Source of the DNA: Pseudomonas sputi
GTDB taxonomy: Bacteria > Pseudomonadota > Gammaproteobacteria > Pseudomonadales > Pseudomonadaceae
NCBI RefSeq assembly: GCF_021603585.1
Contig: NZ_BQHI01000012.1
Location: 111,639 to 175,638, forward strand
Reading direction: 5' to 3'
DNA length: 64,000 nt
Both the position numbers and the translations under genes were made by a program. Of the stretch, positions 59,964 to 64,000 are shown piece after piece. The stretch's first letter is position 1; every line of letters starts with the position of its first letter. Under the pieces are notes generated by a model, which was not told the DNA's origin, made no database searches, and saw nothing but the letters and a program-made list of their open reading frames with translations.

Positions 59964-59979
59964 GTGAAAAACTCGTCAA
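59964..59979 (-). promoter_or_regulatory. ColR-box-like sequence upstream of the PAP2 gene
   Basis: On the minus strand, TTGACGAGTTTTTCAC matches 15 of 16 positions of the ColR consensus reported for P. putida, YYNASNNYTTTTTCAC. It lies 86 bases upstream of the PAP2 start, in the shared region with colR. Confidence 0.6.
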
Positions 59980-60096
59980 GTCCGGCGATCCGTGCAATTA
60001 AGTCAAATCAACCTGCCCCGCGCCTAGCCGTGAGCCACACTTGGCCGTAAGCTGCGCGGGCCAAGACGGCCGCTACCGTGTACGGAGGAGGTGCCC

Positions 60097-60780
60097 ATGC
60101 GAATTCTATTGGTCGAAGACAACCGCGATATCCTGGCCAATCTGGCCGATTACCTGGGGCTCAAAGGCTATACCGTCGACTGCGCCCAGGACGGTCTGTC
60201 GGGCCTGCATCTGGCGGCCACCGAGCATTACGACCTGATCGTGCTCGACATCATGCTGCCGGGCATCGACGGCTACACCCTGTGCAAGCGCCTGCGCGAA
60301 GACGCCCGTCGCGATACGCCGGTGATCATGCTCACCGCCCGGGATCAGCTCGATGACCGTTTGCAGGGCTTCAAGTCCGGAGCCGACGATTATCTGGTCA
60401 AGCCGTTCGCGCTGTCGGAGCTGGCGGCCCGGGTCGAAGCGGTGATGCGCCGCACCCAGGGTGGCGGTCGTCGGGCCCTGCAGGTCGGTGATCTGAGCTA
60501 CGACCTCGATACCCTCGAAGTGACCCGCGAAGGCAAATTACTCAAGCTCAACCCGGTCGGCCTCAAATTGCTGGCGGTGCTGATGCAAAAGAGCCCGCAT
60601 GTCCTGCGTCGGGAAATTCTCGAAGAGGCGCTGTGGGGCGATGACTGCCCGGACAGCGACAGCCTGCGCAGCCACGTCCACCAATTGCGTCAGGTAATCG
60701 ACAAACCGTTCGCCAAACCGCTGCTGCACACCGTGCACGGCGTGGGCTATCGCCTGGCCGAGGGCCGCGATGGAGTTTAA
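60097..60780 (+). CDS. colR: Response regulator ColR
   Basis: A 227-residue OmpR/PhoB-type regulator. The receiver has VEDNRDILANLADYLGLKGY, the phospho-acceptor Asp in LIVLDIMLPGIDG and Lys in DDYLVKPF. The C-terminal winged helix has DSDSLRSHVHQLRQVID and HTVHGVGYRL. ATG 60097 follows GGAGGAG at ideal spacing. ColR controls lipid-A-modifying and other envelope genes in response to metal and membrane stress. It overlaps colS by 11 bases. Confidence 0.93.
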   Translation: MRILLVEDNRDILANLADYLGLKGYTVDCAQDGLSGLHLAATEHYDLIVLDIMLPGIDGYTLCKRLREDARRDTPVIMLTARDQLDDRLQGFKSGADDYLVKPFALSELAARVEAVMRRTQGGGRRALQVGDLSYDLDTLEVTREGKLLKLNPVGLKLLAVLMQKSPHVLRREILEEALWGDDCPDSDSLRSHVHQLRQVIDKPFAKPLLHTVHGVGYRLAEGRDGV

Positions 60781-62044
60781 GCAAAGCCTTGCCCAGCGGA
60801 TCATCATCGCTTTTGCGCTGATGAGCGCGCTGGTGGCCGGGGCGTTTGCCATGGGCATCGTCGCGACCGTGCACCTGGTCGAGGAAAAACTGATTTCCGC
60901 CGGGCTGGGCGGTGACCTGCAACGCCTGCTGCTGATGGATAACGTCTCGGACTGGAGCCATCGGCCGGAACCGGATCAGTTGTTTTATTTCAGCGGCGGG
61001 CCGGGCGATTTCGAGCTGCCCAAGGATTTGCGACACCTGGATTCGGGTTTCCATGAAGTCTTTCGCGAGCAGCTGTCGTATCACGCGATGGTCGAGATCG
61101 TCGATGGTCGTCGTTATGTGCTGCTGCAGGATCAAAGCGATTTCGAGGAGCGTGAGCGAGTGCTGTTCGCCGTGGTGCTGGTGGGCTTCGTGCTCAGTCT
61201 GGCGCTGGCGGTGTTCCTTGGCTGGGTGCTGGCGCGCAAGGTGATGGCCCCGGTGGTGCGGCTGGCCCGGCAGGTGCGTCATCGCGACCAGTTACTCGGG
61301 CTGGCGCCTCCGCTGGCACCGGACTACGCGGCAGACGAGGTGGGCGAGCTGGCGGTGGCGTTCGACGCGACCCTTGGGCGCTTGCGTCAGGCACTGACGC
61401 GGGAGCGTTTGTTTACCAGCGATGTCAGTCACGAATTGCGGACCCCGTTGATGGTGCTGGCCAGCTCCTGTGAGCTGCTGTTGGAGAATCCGGGGATCGA
61501 TCAGCGAGGGCGAGCCCAGGTCCAGCGCATTGCGCGGGCCAGCGAGGAAATGCGTGAACTGGTGCAGACCTTCCTGATGCTGGCCCGGGCCCAGCGCGAA
61601 GACGCAGGCGCAGCGCCCCAGCAAAACCTCTCGCAAGTGGCCGACAGCTTGCTGTGTCTTTGGCGCGAGCCGATCGAATCCAAGGGGCTGCAACTGATAT
61701 TCGAACCAGGCAATCCGCCCGACACCCGCTACAACGCAACGCTGCTCAATGCCGTCATGGGTAACCTGTTGCGTAACGCCTTGCACTACACCGAACTGGG
61801 GTTCATCCGGCTGACGCTGAACGACAACGGATTCGTGGTCGAGGATTCGGGGGTGGGCATTCCCGAGGAAAAACGTGAAGCCATGTTCCAGCCTTTCGTG
61901 CGCGGCAATGAAAAGCGCGGCGAGGGCCTTGGTTTGGGGCTCTCACTGGTTCAACGCATTTGCGAGAACCAGGGCTGGAGCGTCACATTGAGCACGATGG
62001 AACCCAATGGCTGCCGTTTCGAGGTGGATCTGGGTAAACGCTAA
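60770..62044 (+). CDS. colS: Sensor histidine kinase ColS
   Basis: A 424-residue membrane kinase with two transmembrane helices (about 10-36 and 132-156) around a periplasmic domain of about 95 residues. Glu38, Glu96, Glu126 and Glu129 are all present; the last pair is the ExxE motif (FEERERV) that P. putida ColS uses to sense zinc and iron. HAMP-like linker, H-box TSDVSHELRTPLMVL and ATPase motifs (NLLRNALHY, DSGVGI, GLGLGLSLV) follow. It phosphorylates ColR. Confidence 0.93.
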   Translation: MEFKQSLAQRIIIAFALMSALVAGAFAMGIVATVHLVEEKLISAGLGGDLQRLLLMDNVSDWSHRPEPDQLFYFSGGPGDFELPKDLRHLDSGFHEVFREQLSYHAMVEIVDGRRYVLLQDQSDFEERERVLFAVVLVGFVLSLALAVFLGWVLARKVMAPVVRLARQVRHRDQLLGLAPPLAPDYAADEVGELAVAFDATLGRLRQALTRERLFTSDVSHELRTPLMVLASSCELLLENPGIDQRGRAQVQRIARASEEMRELVQTFLMLARAQREDAGAAPQQNLSQVADSLLCLWREPIESKGLQLIFEPGNPPDTRYNATLLNAVMGNLLRNALHYTELGFIRLTLNDNGFVVEDSGVGIPEEKREAMFQPFVRGNEKRGEGLGLGLSLVQRICENQGWSVTLSTMEPNGCRFEVDLGKR

Positions 62045-62120
62045 CCGGCTTTTTTACAACGCAATGCTGCCGACAATCTGTCTAAATCCTGTATAACCTT
62101 GAAATAGTTTGCCGATTTAC

Positions 62121-62136
62121 ATGACATTTTTTTCAC
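62121..62136 (+). promoter_or_regulatory. ColR-box-like sequence upstream of warA
   Basis: ATGACATTTTTTTCAC matches 15 of 16 positions of the ColR consensus YYNASNNYTTTTTCAC. It lies 70 bases upstream of the warA start. The warA-inaA homologues are known ColR targets in P. putida. Confidence 0.7.
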
Positions 62137-62205
62137 AAAGGGATGACCTGATGCTGACACGCCGCTGCTTAAGGTGATGTCATCAGTAATTCAGGAGTCC
62201 TGGTG

Positions 62206-62874
62206 ATGGCCGGCCCGATCAAGCTCGATTTTTCCGAAAAGTACGACGACAACCATGCGCAGAAATATTTGCGCAAGCATCAGGACGGTTTGGGACGCCG
62301 GTTGTCCAACTGGCGGGATCAGCAGTTGGCCCGCAAGGCGTTGACCCTCGTTGGTGAGCCGGGACTGGTGCTGGATCTGCCCTGCGGTGCAGGGCGCTTC
62401 TGGCCATTGCTGGCGGAAAAGCCCAACCGGGTGATCATCGGGGCGGACAACTCCGAATCGATGATCAAGACCGCAATGCAGGCGCAACCGGCGGATGTGG
62501 TGAAACGGGTACAACCCTTGCACACCTCTGCGTTCGACATTGCCTTGCCTGATAACGCCGTCGACAGCATTTTCTGCATGCGACTGCTGCATCACATCGG
62601 TGAAGCCGAGCACCGCCGGGCGATTTTGCGCGAGTTCGAGCGCGTGACCCGGGACAGCGTGATCATTTCGCTGTGGGTGGATGGCAATTTCAAGGCCTGG
62701 AAACGCAAGCGCGCCGAGCGCAAACGTGGGCAGGAAGGTTACCAGAACCGCTTTGTGTTACCGGCCGCAACGGTTGAAAAGGAATTCGAAGAAGCAGGAT
62801 TCCGGATCCAGGAACAACTGGACTTCATTCCGCTCTATGCCATGTGGCGAGTTTACGTATTACGCAAGAGGTAA
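62206..62874 (+). CDS. warA: WarA-type SAM-dependent methyltransferase
   Basis: A 222-residue class I methyltransferase. The SAM-binding motif I is VLDLPCGAGRFWPLLAE, followed by IIGADNSESMIKTA and DNAVDSIFCMRLLHHIGE. The C-terminal half is basic (WKRKRAERKRGQEGY). Homologues, called orf222 in P. putida and WarA in P. aeruginosa, lie in the same slot beside inaA/warB and affect lipopolysaccharide. The ATG is used rather than the GTG one codon upstream. AGGAG precedes it. It is in an operon with inaA, 4 bases apart. Confidence 0.87.
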   Translation: MAGPIKLDFSEKYDDNHAQKYLRKHQDGLGRRLSNWRDQQLARKALTLVGEPGLVLDLPCGAGRFWPLLAEKPNRVIIGADNSESMIKTAMQAQPADVVKRVQPLHTSAFDIALPDNAVDSIFCMRLLHHIGEAEHRRAILREFERVTRDSVIISLWVDGNFKAWKRKRAERKRGQEGYQNRFVLPAATVEKEFEEAGFRIQEQLDFIPLYAMWRVYVLRKR

Positions 62875-62878
62875 GAGG

Positions 62879-63592
62879 ATGGCAGTGCAATTTGCAGCAG
62901 AAGCGGAAGTCGCTCCCGAGGATCGCTTCGACTACTACTGGAACCAGCGCGGTGAGTGGGTGGAAGAACCCAACGTGCGTCGTGGTGGTGAAAGTGGTGT
63001 ACAGCGGGTGGTGGGGCGCGATGGTCAACTGCTGTATGCCAAACGCCAGACAGGACATATTTATCGCAGTTGGCTGCACCCGTTCGGGCGACCCACCGTG
63101 CTGCGCGAACTGGATGCGCTGACCGGTGTATCCAGACTTGGCGTCCGGGTGCCGGAAATCGTCTTTTGCGGTGCTCAGCCTGATCCTCGGCACAAGTGGC
63201 GGGCGCTGCTGGTGACCAAATCGCTGGACGGTTTTCAGGAACTTGAACAGTGGGAAGCGGGAGGTGGTCGTGCGCGTCACGGTGAAGCCGTGTATGAGCG
63301 TGTGCTCAAGGACCTCGCCGAAAACCTGGCCCGCATGCACAAGGGCCGCTGGCAGCACAGCTGCATCTACATCAAGCACGTCTTTGTCAGCGTGACCGGT
63401 GAAGGCGAATCGGCCAAGGTCGAAGTCGCCCTGATCGATCTGGAAAAATGCCGTCAACGTCTGACCGCTTATCGCGCGGCTGCCCATGACATGAAGCAAT
63501 TGCGCCGCCACTCGTCGTTCAGCGCTACCGACTGGAAAAAACTCGTCTACTTTTACGAGACGGCGTTTGGCAGCGCTATCAAAGGTTTATAG
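62879..63592 (+). CDS. inaA: InaA/WarB-family lipopolysaccharide kinase
   Basis: A 237-residue protein of the lipopolysaccharide-kinase (InaA/Kdo-Hep kinase) family. The kinase-like landmarks are YAKRQTGHIYRSWLHPFGRP, LARMHKGRWQHSCIYIKHVF and a DLEK metal site (ALIDLEKCRQRL). It probably phosphorylates an envelope saccharide on the cytoplasmic side. In P. aeruginosa the WarB kinase works with WarA. The start follows AAGAGG, 4 bases after the warA stop, so the two are translationally linked. Confidence 0.87.
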   Translation: MAVQFAAEAEVAPEDRFDYYWNQRGEWVEEPNVRRGGESGVQRVVGRDGQLLYAKRQTGHIYRSWLHPFGRPTVLRELDALTGVSRLGVRVPEIVFCGAQPDPRHKWRALLVTKSLDGFQELEQWEAGGGRARHGEAVYERVLKDLAENLARMHKGRWQHSCIYIKHVFVSVTGEGESAKVEVALIDLEKCRQRLTAYRAAAHDMKQLRRHSSFSATDWKKLVYFYETAFGSAIKGL

Positions 63593-63594
63593 CG

Positions 63595-63822
63595 ATGAAA
63601 CTAGAAATTGCACGAGGTTTGTTTCTGGTAGGAGCCTTGGCAGTTGCATCATTGGCGGTGGCGGCCTGGGAACAGCCACGCATGCAGGTGATAGGCGCAT
63701 CGGCGAGCGACCCGCATTGCCCGATGCCTCGGGTGGCGAAAGCCGCCGTGACCACGCAGCCTGATCACGATCTGTTGCTGTTCATGTTCGGGCTTTCTCA
63801 AGGGATGAGGCCGCAGAGTTGA
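63595..63822 (+). CDS. Small exported or membrane-anchored protein
   Basis: A 75-residue protein that begins 2 bases after the inaA stop. The N-terminus is a signal or anchor, LFLVGALAVASLAVAAWEQP, followed by a short tail (DHDLLLFMFGLSQGMRPQS). No family was recognised. A small gene occupies this slot after inaA in other pseudomonads. It is probably in the warA-inaA transcript and ColR-controlled. A terminator follows at 63852. Confidence 0.7.
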   Translation: MKLEIARGLFLVGALAVASLAVAAWEQPRMQVIGASASDPHCPMPRVAKAAVTTQPDHDLLLFMFGLSQGMRPQS

Positions 63823-63851
63823 ATCGATTGAAATCTCTTTCTACAAGAGCC

Positions 63852-63880
63852 AAAGGCCTCGCCAATGCGAGGCCTTTTTT
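63852..63880 (+). terminator. Terminator of the warA-inaA operon
   Basis: The stem AAAGGCCTCGC / GCGAGGCCTTT with loop CAAT is followed by TTT, a strong intrinsic terminator. Confidence 0.9.
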
Positions 63881-63912
63881 ATGGTTCTTCACGGAATCCC
63901 GGGAAACATAGA

Positions 63913-64000
63913 AACAAGAACGCCGATTTGGTTGATGATGTTCGTGCGAGCAAACACATCTAACAAACCGGCGTTCTTATGCGCGATATTAATACTTTCC
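63913..64000 (+). mobile_element. Possible start of an insertion sequence (partial)
   Basis: An imperfect inverted repeat (CAAGAACGCCGATTTGGTT near 63914 and AACAAACCGGCGTTCTT at 63962-63978) directly precedes an ATG at 63979 (MRDINTF) cut by the window edge. Long hairpins that hide a start codon occur in some transposase leaders. The frame is only 7 codons, so this remains tentative. Confidence 0.25.

Overview
The window is a chromosomal segment of a high-GC gammaproteobacterium, almost certainly Pseudomonas of the P. fluorescens group. Gene content and order match the P. putida and P. aeruginosa core: the aauRS-aatJQMP and glpDRKF blocks, argF, grxD-bfr-bfd, rnt-pyrC-motY-argG, rnf-nth, metG-apbC, fxsA-groESL and colRS-warA-inaA. 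No rRNA, tRNA or CRISPR was seen. Only about 1.7 kb (44.5-46.2 kb) is clearly richer in A and T.

Layout. 1-2.4 kb: a nitrilase-family amidase and an amino-acid/polyamine permease. 2.4-11.9 kb: a signalling locus. Five minus-strand genes, each overlapping the next by an ATGA, encode two REC-GGDEF-EAL proteins, a di-heme cytochrome c peroxidase, a DAHL-type membrane histidine kinase and a REC-histidine kinase. A degenerate HD-GYP (YN-GYP) response regulator is divergent. 12-19 kb: housekeeping and transport genes (Nudix, LysE/RhtB, GNAT, metR/metE, an alpha/beta hydrolase, glpM). 19.1-26 kb: acidic amino-acid uptake (aatJQMP) with its AauS/AauR two-component system; the aatJ upstream region carries a sigma-54 promoter and two AauR-type operators. 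26-31.2 kb: glycerol catabolism (glpFKRD). 31.5-44.5 kb: ybaK, a PhzF-like isomerase, an orphan ABC ATPase overlapping argF, an orphan molybdopterin oxidoreductase, grxD, bfr/bfd iron storage, peroxiredoxin, rnt, pyrC, flagellar motY and argG. 44.5-46.2 kb: an AT-rich patch with an unknown membrane protein and a RocA/EvgA-like regulator. 46.2-51.1 kb: a PA3496-family small protein, nth and an rnf operon that has no rnfC. 51.2-63.9 kb: metG, apbC, an SDR, a HugZ-like protein, fxsA, groESL, a PAP2 phosphatase and the envelope-stress ColRS system with warA and inaA.

The most unusual content is in two places. (1) The rnf operon lacks RnfC. Its RnfB has no membrane anchor and carries a long RnfC-like coiled-coil tail. 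RnfA and RnfE have lost three of the four cysteines that hold the intramembrane Fe-S cluster. (2) The five-gene operon couples a periplasmic peroxidase to phosphorelay and c-di-GMP enzymes, in which the two GGDEF-EAL proteins have complementary degenerate active sites.
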